Positions 53,111 to 64,000 of a DNA stretch of 64,000 bases are shown in pieces. Origin of the DNA: Dasypus novemcinctus (Eukaryota; Chordata; Mammalia; Cingulata; Dasypodidae). The stretch spans positions 2,294,001-2,358,000 of the forward strand of contig NC_080699.1 of the NCBI RefSeq assembly GCF_030445035.2, read 5' to 3'. The number at the start of each line of letters is the position of its first letter. The stretch's first letter is position 1. The notes below the pieces were generated by a model, which made no database searches, was not told where the DNA came from, and saw only the letters and a program-made list of their open reading frames with translations. The position numbers and the translations under genes are program-made.

Positions 53111-56100
53111 TTACTTAAACAGGGCAATATTCAAGTTTTAGAAAAATTTAAAGTAAAAATCAAAAAAGCCATGAAATAAAACCACCGGGCAAGAAAGAGA
53201 AATGGATCAAAGAGCACAATCACCAACATAAGCAGATGCCCAGTATCAGCAAAATACAAGACCCACGTGAAGAAAGAGGAAGAGGTGGTCCAGCCAAAGG
53301 AACAAGCCAAGAATCTAGATGAGACTCAGGGTTTAAGACAGCTAGTAAAGATGTTCAAACAAACTTCCTGTACCAATTTAAAGAGATGAAGGAAAATATG
53401 ACTAAGAGAGAAAGGATATTAAGGCAACACTGTGTGAATATAAAGAACAATTTGAAAGCCTACAGAAACAAAAAAACAGAAAAACTAACAGAGTTTATAG
53501 GACAATGGATGAAATTAAAAATACTTCAGAGGTATATAACAGCAGATTTGAAATGTCAGAAGACTGAATAAATGAATTCAAAGATAGAGCATTTAAAATT
53601 GAAAGGACAGGAGAAAGAATATTTGAGGAAATACCAAAAATTTTCCAACCCCTACAAAAGACATGAATATGACTATTCAGGAAGGACAACATACCCAAAA
53701 CAGAATAAATCCTAACAGACCTCCTCTGAGACAGCTACTATTCAGAATGTCAAAGGCCAAAGACAGAGAGGATTCTTAAAGCAGCAAGAGAAAAGCAATG
53801 CACAAGGAGCCTCAATAAGGTGAAGTGCCCATCTCTCCTCAGAAACGATGGAGGCAAGAAGGCAGTGGTACAACATATTTAAGGTACTGGAAAAGAAGAA
53901 CTGCCAGCCAAGAGTTTTTTAATCCAGCAAAACTAACCTTCAGAAATGAAGGCAAGTTTAAAGTCTTCACAGATAAACAAAAATTGAGAGTTTGTTACCA
54001 AGAGACTGAATCTACAAGCAATATTAAAGGGTATGTTACAGCCTGAAAAGAAAAGACAAGGGAGAGTCCTGTGGCAGAGTGTAGAATGAAGAACATATGT
54101 AAGAGAAATCAAAAGTGTTAAAAGACAATAGTCAGATATGACAACAGAAAGTCAAAGGATAAAATGAATGAAGTAAACAACTCTTTTATAGTAGTAACAA
54201 TGAATGTTAATGGATTTAACTCCCCAATTGAAAGACAGCCTGATAGAATGGATGAAAAAACATGCACGATCTATTTGTTGTCTACAAGAGACTCACCTTA
54301 GATGTGAGGAAACAATCATGCTGAAAAGGAAAGGTTGGAAAAAGATATTTCTTGCCAATAGCAATAAAAAAAAAAGAGTGGGGATAAACAGATTTTAAAT
54401 GTAATACTCTTATAAGAGATAAAGTAGGTTACTACATATTAATAAAAGTGACAATTTAGCAAAAAGAAATAATAATAAATATTTATGCACCTAACATAGA
54501 TGCCCCAAAATACATAAGGCACACTGAAGGCAAAACTGAAGGGAAAAATAAATGTCTATAATAATAGTTGAAGACTTCAACACACCATACTCAGCATTAG
54601 ATAGAACATCTGGACAGAGAATAAATAAGGAAACTGAGCACTTAAATAATATGATAAATGAACTAGATCTAACAGACATTTAAAGAGGATTACACACCAA
54701 AACAGCAGGATATACATTCTTCTCAAGTGCTCATGGATCCTTCTCCAGGATTAACCATATGCTGGGACTTAAGTTGGATATCAATAAATTTTAAAACATG
54801 ATTATAGAAAACACTTTCTCCCACCATAATGGTATTAAGTTGGAAATTAATACCAAGCAGAAAAAGCAAAAACACACAAATATATGGAGTTTAAGAATAC
54901 ACTCTTAAATAATCAGTGGGCTAAAGAAGAAATTATAAGAGAAATCAGTAAATAGCTCAAGACAAATGAAAATGAGAACACAACATACCAAAATTAATGG
55001 AATATAGCAAAGGCACTGCTGACAGTGACATTTATAGTCCTCAATGCTTGTATTAAAGAAGAAAGAACTCTAATCAAAGACTTAATTCCACTTAGAGGAA
55101 TGAGAAAAAGAACAGCAACCCAATCCCAAAGCAAGCAGAAAGAAATAATAAAGATTAGGACAGCAATTAATGAAACAGATAAAAAAGGCAACAGGGAAAA
55201 GTAACAGAACTAAAAGTTAGTTCTTTAAGATCAACAAAATCACCACACCTTTAGCTAGATTAACAAAGAAAAAAAAGGAGATGCAAATAAATAAAATCAG
55301 AAATGAGAAGGGTGACATTACCACTGACCCAACAGAAATAAGGGATCATAAGAGATCTGTATGCCAACAAACTAGAAAACATTGAATTCACAGGTGACTT
55401 CTACCATTTAAAGATTTAATACTAATCTTGCTCAACCTCTTCCAAAAAAATTGAACAAGAAGGAACACTACAGACTCACCGTATGAAGCTAACGTCACTC
55501 TAATACCAAAGCCAAATAAAGATAACATGAAAAAAGAAATTACAGACCAATTTCTTTAATGAATATGGATGTAAATATCTTCAACAAAATACTTGCTAAA
55601 TGAAACCAAAAAACACATAAAAAAAATTAGACACCATGATCAAGTGGACTTTAGATCAGATATACAAGGCTCTCCAGCATAAGAAAATCAATCAGTGTAA
55701 TATAACACATTAATAAATTGAAGAAAAATATCACATGCATTTCAACTGAAGCAGAAAAAGCATCTGAGAAAATAAAACATCCTTTCTTGATAAAAAATAC
55801 TTCAGAAATAGGAAAAGGAAACTTTCTCAATATGATAAAATGCAAATATGAAAAACCCAAAGTTAACATTGATTGTACCTAATGGTGAAAGACCAAAACC
55901 TTTCACAGTGAGATCAAGACAAGACAAGGATGCCCACTCTAACCACTGTTATTCAATATTGTTCTAGAAATTCTAGCTAGAGCAATTAGACAAGAAAAAA
56001 AAATGAAAGGCACCCAAATAGGAAAGGAAGAAGCAAAACTTTTGTTATTTGCTGATGATATGATCCTATACTTAGGAAATACCAAAAATTCTACAACGAA

Positions 56101-58456
56101 ACTATTAGAACTTACAGACAATTTCAGCAATGTGGCAGGATAAAAGATTAATATGCAAAAATCAATAGCATTTCTATACACTACTAATGATCAATCAGAG
56201 GAAGTCAGGAAAAAAATCCCATTTATGATAGCAACTAAATGAATCAAATATTTGGAAATAAATTTAACCAAGGACATTAAGGACCTGTATTCAGAAAACT
56301 ATAGAACATTGCCAAAAGAAAGCCATGATGACTTAAATAAATGGAAGAATATTCCGTGTTCATGGGTTGGAAGCTAAATATCATTAAGATGCCAATTCTA
56401 CCCAAAATGATCTACAGATTTAATGCAATCCCAATAAAAATTCCAATATCCTTCTTTGTAGAATTGGAAAAGCCAATTAATGAAAAGCCAATTATTAAAT
56501 TTATTTGGAAGGGTAAGGCCCTCAAAGAGCCCAAAAATTTCTTTAAGAAGACAAATGAAGTGCGAAGACTCTCACTTCCAGATTTTAAAGCATATTATCT
56601 AGTTACAGTGATAAAAAATAGAACAGTACTGGCATAAAGACAGACAGACTGACCAATGGAATCAAATCAGGGTTCAGAAACAGACCCTCATATCTATGGC
56701 CAAGGGATTTTCAACAAAGCTGTCAAACCCATTCAGCTGGGTCAGAACAGCCTATTCAACAAATGGTGTGAGAATACTGGATATCCAAATCTAAAGAAAG
56801 AAAGAGACCCTTATTTCACACCTTATGCAAGGGTTAATTCAAAATGGATCAAGGGCCTAAATATAAAAACTAGAACCATAAAACTCTTAGAAGAAAATGA
56901 GGGGAAACATCTTCAAGATCTTGTGCTTGGTGATGGTTTCTTCAACCTTATACCTAAAGCAGTAGCAACAAAAGAAAAAATAGATAAATTCAACACTTTT
57001 GTTCTTCAAAAGACTTTGTCAAGAAGGGAAATAGGCAGCCTACCCAAATGGGAGAAAATATTTGGAAACCACATATCTGATATGGGTATGATGTCCATGT
57101 TATATAAAAAGATCGTTCGACTCAACAATAAAAAGACAAGCAACCCCATTAAAAAATGGGAAAAGAATTGAACAGACATTTTTCCAAAGTAGATATACAA
57201 ATGGCCAAAAAACAGAAGAAACAATGTTCAACATCACTAGCTGGCAGGGAAATGCAGATCAATACTACAATGAGATATCATCTCACACCATACAGAATAG
57301 CCATTAATAAAAATAGAAAACCAAGTGCTAGAGAGGATATAGAGAAATAGGAACACTCCTTCACTGTTAATGGGATGTAAAATGGTGCCTCTATGGAAGA
57401 CTATCTGGCATTTCCTCTGGAAACTAAATATAAAAGTGCCATATGATCTAGCAATCACACTACTAGGAATATATTTAGAAGAACTGAAAGCAAGGATGCA
57501 AACAGATATTTGCACACCAGTGTTCAAAGTGGCCTTATTAACAGTCGCTAAAAGATGGAAACAACCTAAGTGTCCGTCAACCAATGAATGGATAAACAAG
57601 ATGTGGTATATTCATAAAATGGAATATTACTCAGCTGTAAGAAGAAATCAACTGGGGAAGCATATGATAACATGGAGGCACCTTGAGGATATTATGTTGA
57701 GTGAAAAAAGCCAGACACAAAAGGATACATATTTGTATGGTCTCACTGATATGAAGCAAATACAACAAGCAGACTTATGAAGTTGGGACTATGAAGTGTA
57801 GGTTGGTGGGAAATGGAATGTGGAATGAGAAGGGGGAGAAGATGCTGTACATATAAAGAATGTTTAATAAGGTGAAATGTAAGTGTGTGGAAATGATTTG
57901 ACTTGATGGTAACACACTGTAATGTACTGAACAAACTTGATTTATGGATGTGATTGTGACTGAAATGAGGAGTTTAGGAAGATTAATGTTAGTTGGAAGA
58001 CAGGTGGAGGATAATATTTGGAATGTATAACAAAGATTTTGGAAGTAGATGAGGGTTATGGTTAATATAAATACAGGAATGTTCTACTACTGTTAAGAAT
58101 GTGGTGTTAAATGGGAAAAATATAACACAATTTATGGACTATCATTTGTTTTGTAGCAAAAGCAAAGTTGGTACTGTATTAATTCTAAAAGTAAAAGAAT
58201 ACAGGGTTTGGTTGTGACATATGAATATAAGCATTTTTTTCTCTCTCCAATTTTTTTCTTTAATAAGTAGGCCTTGACTATATCATTTAACGAATCTGTG
58301 TTCAACTGTATATCTTTCTGAGCACTAGAGGAACAACTGAGTTAGCAGCTGGAATTAGATTGAAAGTACCTGAAAAAGATCTTTTTGGAGCTGCCTTTTT
58401 CTGTTCTTTATTTCTGTGAATCTGAAATAAAGTTGCTAATTAAAAAAAAAAAAAAA
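53110..58456 (+). mobile_element. L1 retrotransposon, about 5.3 kb, with poly(A) tail
   Basis: ORF1-side sequence to about 54180, endonuclease start near 54204 (relic CCLQETHLRC), reverse-transcriptase core, and ORF2 C-terminal frames open at 56341-56637, 56656-57171 and 57370-57780. AATAAA lies at 58426-58431 and a 15-base A tail at 58442-58456. Frameshifted in several places, so not active. Lacks an obvious 5' UTR. Confidence 0.9.
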
Positions 58457-58459
58457 TTT

Positions 58460-58850
58460 AAGTGATCATGCAATTCCTCTGCCTAAAAACTACCGAAGGC
58501 TATCTATTGTATTTTACATAGAGTATAAAATCCTTTAAGGGACTTAGCAGGGCCCTTCACAATCCAGTTTCCTTCAGACCCATCTCTTGCTGCTCTATAT
58601 GCTGGTCTAGTCCATACCAAGCTACTTTTAGTTCTCACGTGGCTTCCTGCTCTCATTTGACTACGTGCTCCATGAGAGCATTCATCACAGACTAGTGGAA
58701 CTGTCAGTTTCCATGTTTGAATCATCCATTAAATATAAGCTCTTTTGGCACCAGGGCTGTGTCTGTTTCCATTTGAGCCCTAGTATTTAGTAGGTGTTTC
58801 ATGAACAAATAAACAAACAAACGAATGAATATATGAATAAACCAGTGAAT
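58460..58850 (+). repeat. L2 LINE fragment, + strand
   Basis: GGGCCCTTCACAATCCAG at 58549, CACCAGGGCTGTGTC and TTAGTAGGTGTTTCATGAAC then (AAC/AATG)n are L2 3' landmarks. Confidence 0.65.
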
Positions 58851-59932
58851 CACAAGGAAGCTTCCATAAGAAGCAAAGTGTGTTTCTAAAGTTTTCTTAG
58901 AAAAATTGAGTCAGTTCAGAGGGTCAGACGACCTGGGAAACATCCATCTCCTAGATCCCCATGTGCCATCTTCTACCCCAGGGAGGAACTCCCATTGCTT
59001 TCCCATCCACTTCCCATTCCCAAACTGCTACCATTAGGAATGTATCACATTCTTCAGGTATTTCTCTTTCTATATATAGTTCATTCATTTATTTTTTTTC
59101 CCCTTTTTGTTCTTTTTTCTGGACACAATTACATTATCTGCTTTGAACACTGCTAGGACAGCAATTTGCACCAGATTCCCAAAGACTGTATCTCATTTTT
59201 ATAATTCTAAAGACTCTCAGAGGTTCTGGTTGCTTCCTCCCTTTCTCTGGCACTATATTAGCATAAACCTTGCAGCATTATTTGTTGACTCTTATTTTCA
59301 GTTGATTCGCATTTATTTTGAATACTGTTTCATATTTTATGAATTGATGGTATGATATAAATGAATGAAGAATTTTAAATTTTACTTTCCACGTGTGATT
59401 CTAGTAACAAAACAGCTTCAAAACATTTGGTTGTATTATAGTACTCTAATGGTAGTTTATTATTCTGCCTGGCTTTATGAAACAAACTTAAATTAGAAGA
59501 TTTATAATTAAAATGCAAAGTTTAAGAAATCTAAATACAAAAGTCACAGTTTAAGGTGTTCATATCTGAAATCTAGAATAATTTGGATATCAAATCTAAT
59601 GATTTCCAAGAAACAATGTGTCTGAAACTAAATTCCCAAAAAATAACAGTAAACCTGTTTTGATAGGGTTCAAGTTTTGCCATAAAGAGATTCATTGGAA
59701 AACGATGTACTGAAGGTGTATAGGAAAAGTAACACACTATAATCAGATTTAGAGATTTAATTCTGCTTTTGTCATGATGTAAGTGAAAAGGTTTTCTAAT
59801 ATTATAGCAAACCACCTTGGTCATGATGCATTATCCCTTTTGTATACTACTGAATTTGATTTGGCATTTCTAGAGATGCTCATAAGTAGAAATGACCTAT
59901 AATTTTCCTGTCTCTAATTGTCCTTATAGAGT

Positions 59933-60152
59933 CTGGTCTTTTTGTTGTATGTTTGTTTGTTTTGTTGTACCGGGGCTGGGGATTGAACCTGGGACCTCGT
60001 ATGTGGGAAGCCGGTGCTCAACCACTGAGCCACATCAGCATATCTCAGTTTGTTTTCTCATTTGTTTTTTCAGAAGGCACCAGGAACCGAATCCAAGACC
60101 TTCCATGTGGGAGGTAGGTGCTCAACCACTTGTGCTACATCTGCTCCCTCTC
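59933..60152 (-). repeat. DAS-SINE dimer
   Basis: Two reversed tRNA-like units (59965-60040 and 60070-60150) with a T-rich linker, flanked by ATAGAGT (59926-59932, 60153-60159). Same architecture as the dimer at 49060. Confidence 0.85.
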
Positions 60153-60428
60153 ATAGAGTTAATGATTCAAGGATGCTGGACGCAAATGTTGAGAGAGGCA
60201 AAGTCCTTTTCCTGCTTGCTGAAAGAATTTATATACAATTTGAATTATTTCTTCCTAAAACGTTTGGTAGAGCCTGTCCCTGAAATCTGGGCATAGGTCT
60301 TTATGATAAGATTTTTATCCCAGATTCAATTTTTAAATGAATATAGAATTATACACGGTTGCTATTTCTTCTTGAATCAGTTTTGGCAATTTTTCTAAGT
60401 TACTATTCATTCCATTAAAAAATGTTAA

Positions 60429-60841
60429 TTGGGGAAGTAGATTTGGCCCAACAGATAGGGCATCCGCCTACCACATGGGAGGTCCACGGTTCAAACCCAG
60501 GACCTCCTGACCGGTGTAGAACTGGCCCACACACAGTGCTGATGCGCGCAAGGAGTGCTGTGCCACGCAGGGCTGTCCCCCGTGTAGGGGAGCCCCACGC
60601 GCAAGGAGTGTGCCCCGTAAGGAGAGCCACCCAACATGAAAAAAGTGCAGCCTGCCCAGAAATAGCGCCGCACACACAAAGAGCTGACGCAGCAAAATAA
60701 TGCAACAAAACGAGACATGGATTCTGGGTGCCGCTGACACAAGCAGACACAGAAGAACACACAGCGAATGGACACGAAGAGCAGAAAACCGGCGGGGGGG
60801 GGGGAGTAAATAAATAAATAAATCTTTTAAAAATTAAAATA
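60429..60841 (+). repeat. DAS-SINE, chimeric full-length, young
   Basis: Complete forward copy: head GGGGAAGTAGATTTGGCCCA with B-box GGTTCAAACCC, non-tRNA body, then poly-G and (AAAT)n tail. Target duplication AAAAAATGTTAA at 60417-60428 and 60842-60853, perfect over 12 bases. Confidence 0.93.
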
Positions 60842-60853
60842 AAAAAATGTTAA

Positions 60854-61800
60854 CTGACAAATTGTTCATAATATCTTGACACTATCTTTAATGTCTAAAG
60901 CATCTATAATGCTACCCCATGTCCATTTCTAGTATTGGCTACTTGCACCATCTTTTTGTTTTCTGAAGTATCTCTAGAGGTTTGTTAATTTGTAATTTTT
61001 TGAAGAAACTGTTTTGTCTTTGTTGATCTTCATTGTATATTGTATACTGTATTTCTGCTCTTAATTTTATTTCCTTCTACTTTCTTTGGCTTTATTGTTC
61101 TTTTTGTAATTTAAGATGGACTTTAGCTCATTAATCTCCTGCCTTTCTTTTCTAACACATTCATTTACAGCTTTAAGTTATAACATGCAATCTTACCAGA
61201 TTCTATCATTAATAAATATCTTCCCTTATCTTTCAGATACTCTAACGGCCTATAAACATTTTTACTTGGTTTAGCCCTTATGAAGTACATGCTCCTGGTG
61301 TCATATATTTTTATTTCATACGTTGTACATTACAGAAAACATTATTATTGTTTTATATAGCCAGTTTTCACATAGACTTACCACTCATTTACTACTATCT
61401 TTGCTCTCGGTTTGTTCTTTTCACTCTGAAGGCATCACCTTCCTTCTGCCTGAGGTTCGTCCTTTGGAATTTCCCTAGTGTTTACCCTCTTTGGTTTTGT
61501 TTGCCTTAAAACATTTCTATTTCACCTTCATTTCAGAAGGATATATTTACAGACTATAGAATCCCCAATGGCAGTTATTTTATTTCAACAAACTAACGAT
61601 AAAACTACACTGTCCTCTTGCTTCCATAGATGCTTTTGATAAATAACCTAACAGTCTAACTTTTGATTCTTTGATGATAATGGCTATTTTTTCTTCCTTT
61701 GGCTGTTTCCCACTCACAGTGTCTTATTCTCTTGTATACCTGGTTATCTTACACATTGTGCTATTCTGATATTTGAGAACTTATTGATATAAATGATCTC
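60854..61800 (-). mobile_element. Old L1 ORF2 relic, - strand
   Basis: Reversed LINE-like sequence (TCTTTGTTGATCTTCATTGT at about 61016) continuing the sequence left of the SINE. Diverged; right end uncertain. Confidence 0.5.
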
Positions 61801-62394
61801 AGGGCTAAGAAGTTTTAATTGATTGTTCCTGCTAAAGACCTAAGGATATTATTACCAGTATGGGCTCACTTTAGTCCAAGAGAAAGCCTTCAGTATACTA
61901 AAACATGCAGTAACACAAATCTAGACTTCACATGTGGTCAAGCTCTGCTGTAATTCCAGGTTACTCTTACCCTGAAGATCCAGCCCTTTGAAATCCTCTT
62001 TTAAATTATGAGGAGGGTGGTCTTCATATAGTCCCACCAAGGAAAAACTAGGCTTTATTTCTATCACCCTTGTCCTGAGACCAACGAAGGAATTCAATCT
62101 ACTATCAACTCACTCACTGTAAGTATGACTCATGAGATTCCAAACTATCCTATGGTACACAATCTCCATGAAATGTAAATAGGATTTTTTAATATCCTCC
62201 TCATCTGTTATAATTATAGTCAATTTTAAAACTGTATTCTTCCAATTATCTGATTAATACAAACAAAACATATTTCCTAGTAACAGCTGCAATTCCTTAC
62301 TATAGCTATAACGGACAATTTTCTTTACAAGAAATGACAGCCTCTCAGCAGCAGAAACCCAGAAGTCACGACTGAATTTGATACTGGGGAAAAG

Positions 62395-62800
62395 CCTGTA
62401 ACGTGGTGGTGATGAGCATGGACACTGGAGACTGACGGCCTAGATTCAGATCCAGGTTCCCACACCTGATGCCTGTGTTACTGTGGGTAGGTCACTCGGT
62501 GTCCTGGCACCCGTTTATTCAAATGCAATGCAAATAATGAAAGTACCAACTCACAGAATTTTTATGAAGATTGAGTGAATTAATATATATGCACCAAATG
62601 AGTGTCTGTTATGTAAAACCTACAAATGCAGGGAAGTTGTTGGTTAAAATACTTACAGAACGCAGACCATGAGCATTACGCCCTCCTTTGCTTCAATCAT
62701 TCATTCAACAGACAGACCTTGACTGCCTATTCTGTTATAGGCACTGTAATCACACAGCAGTAAGTAAACAGCTGTAGTATTTTCCCTCTAGGATCATGAA
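62395..62800 (+). repeat. MIR-type SINE fragments
   Basis: CTAGATTCAGATCCAGG and GTGTTACTGTGGGTAGGTCA match a MIR 5' half. 62690-62790 is a second MIR/L2-like piece (CATTCATTCAACAGACAG). Confidence 0.55.
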
Positions 62801-63194
62801 AAATACTAAAAAAATAAAAGAGATGATACCTCCAAAGACTGACAAACACTGGTGAAGAAATTACAACTCAAACAGAATGAAGTCATTCTTGCTGTAGGGA
62901 TACAGCAGACATTCAATAAACATTCATCAAATTGAACTGAATCAAAGTAGGGTTGAGATTATGGGAAGAAAGCAGGAGTTAAGTTTTAGTCTGCATATAG
63001 AAGAGTATGACTGATATGATTTCATGTCAAAATGTAAAGGAGGTGTTCCTATAATGGTATAATGTTTATGGAACAAAATAAATCAATGCTGTCTGTGGCA
63101 TAACTTAACAAAAGTATAGTGCATCTGCTGTCAAGACGTAAAACTTTCTAAACTTTATGTGGAGATAAATTATATACAGAACAAGTATTTTTAG

Positions 63195-64000
63195 AGGGCA
63201 AGAACAAAGTGGTGGAGTAGGAAGATTTATAAACCACTCCCTCTACTAGAAAAATGAATGAGCTGGAAAAAAGATGGGAAGTAACTATTAATAGCTGGTT
63301 ACCCTGGAATAAAAAAGAACATTTAGAATTACTAAGGAGTGCCAGAGGAAGCAAGAGGCTGCTGAGAGTTTTCTGGTGTAGGTGAAAGCATGAGCCAGTG
63401 CCCAGACACCATCCCTTCGCCATGCAGCAGCTGCTGCAGAGGCTGGTGCAACGCAGCCAGGATTCTCTGCGTGGCCACTGGAGGACAGACCTGGCAGAGA
63501 AGACTTCCTCCTCCACAAGTCAGGGCTGATGGATCCCTGAGGGACCAGTGCAGACGCTGGCCTCAGCTCCAGACCTGAGTGGCGCTTCCAGCCACCAGCA
63601 GCACCCACCAGCAGCACCCACCAGGCCGTGAAGAGCTGGTGCACGTGGCGCAGGCTTCTGTGGAATATGAAGTGTTCATCTTGTCATAGTGTGTTATCTC
63701 AGTGGGTGGAGATCCACACAAACAACAAAATATTGACCTCCCATCCTTGAGAGTCCTGCTATGTTCTCAAATAGAGGGGCAAGAATCTCTAGAGTACATA
63801 GATAGTGCCTAATAAAAGAAAACAGGCCAGGATGTCCAGCCCACAATATGAACGCATGTAGCTATGAAGCTTATGCCTGACAAACTGAAACTAAGTGGTT
63901 ACCACGGCTCTGAGGGGAGCAAAGGGAAGAAGAGGTGGAACACAGGGCATCTTTAGGACACTGGAATTGTGTAACTGATTTTGCAGTGACAGATACAGGC
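63195..64000 (+). mobile_element. L1 5' end, + strand, continues beyond window
   Basis: AGAGGGCAAGAACAAAGTGG then GGTGGAGTAGGAAG resembles an L1 5' UTR start, followed by GC-rich sequence with a 15-bp tandem repeat (CACCAGCAGCACC) near 63595-63625. Confidence 0.5.

Noticed and set aside
56341-57780. Long frames resembling ORF2.
   Set aside because: These are L1 reverse-transcriptase C-terminal relics broken by frameshifts, so listed as the L1 and not as a gene.
51062-64000. MTMR2 exon 7 and more 5' exons.
   Set aside because: I looked for the reverse complement of the expected preceding exon (ending in RRQ before GVPNES) and did not see it; the intron appears to extend beyond the window.

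Overview
The window is mammalian nuclear DNA, almost certainly from an armadillo (Dasypus, most likely the nine-banded armadillo). It holds two spliced genes separated by AT-rich introns. It also carries many copies of the DAS-SINE family, the tRNA-Ala-derived repeats known from Dasypus, in monomeric, dimeric and chimeric forms. There is no prokaryotic-style gene packing, operon or CRISPR array.

Layout. Positions 1-29615 carry the 3' part of CEP57 on the + strand: ten coding exons (2-11) between 8908 and 28577, then a 3' UTR with two AATAAA signals. Exon 1 and the promoter lie upstream of the window. Positions about 31985-64000 carry the 3' half of MTMR2 on the - strand: eight coding exons (8-15 in the human numbering) between 51061 and 33798. 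Its 5' exons lie beyond 64000. The two genes are convergent and their 3' ends are about 2.4 kb apart, with an internally deleted Tigger DNA transposon between them. CEP57 next to MTMR2, tail to tail, matches the human 11q21 arrangement.

Gene content. CEP57 is a centrosomal and microtubule-binding coiled-coil protein; 486 codons are visible and all reading phases join. MTMR2 is a myotubularin-family 3-phosphatase acting on PI3P and PI(3,5)P2. The visible exons encode 425 residues that fit human residues 219-643 with no length difference, and they include the intact P-loop HCSDGWDR. Both genes look functional over the visible part. No functional link between them is implied beyond their being neighbours.

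Repeats. CEP57 intron 1 is largely L1: a + copy at 1-5708 and a - copy at 5709-8030, tail to tail. Intron 2 holds a MaLR-like LTR, more L1 and three DAS-SINEs. The MTMR2 introns hold a nearly full-length but decayed mariner, L1 fragments, a 509-bp LTR with a perfect 5-bp target duplication, dimeric DAS-SINEs, a 5-kb L1 with its poly(A) tail, and the 5' end of another L1 at the right edge.

Hunt. The least expected signal is a 36-nt piece matching the 5' half of tRNA-Val(AAC), flanked by an 11-14 bp duplication inside a MIR at about 51760. It looks like a tailless retroposed tRNA half. No convincing new gene or multi-gene system was found.
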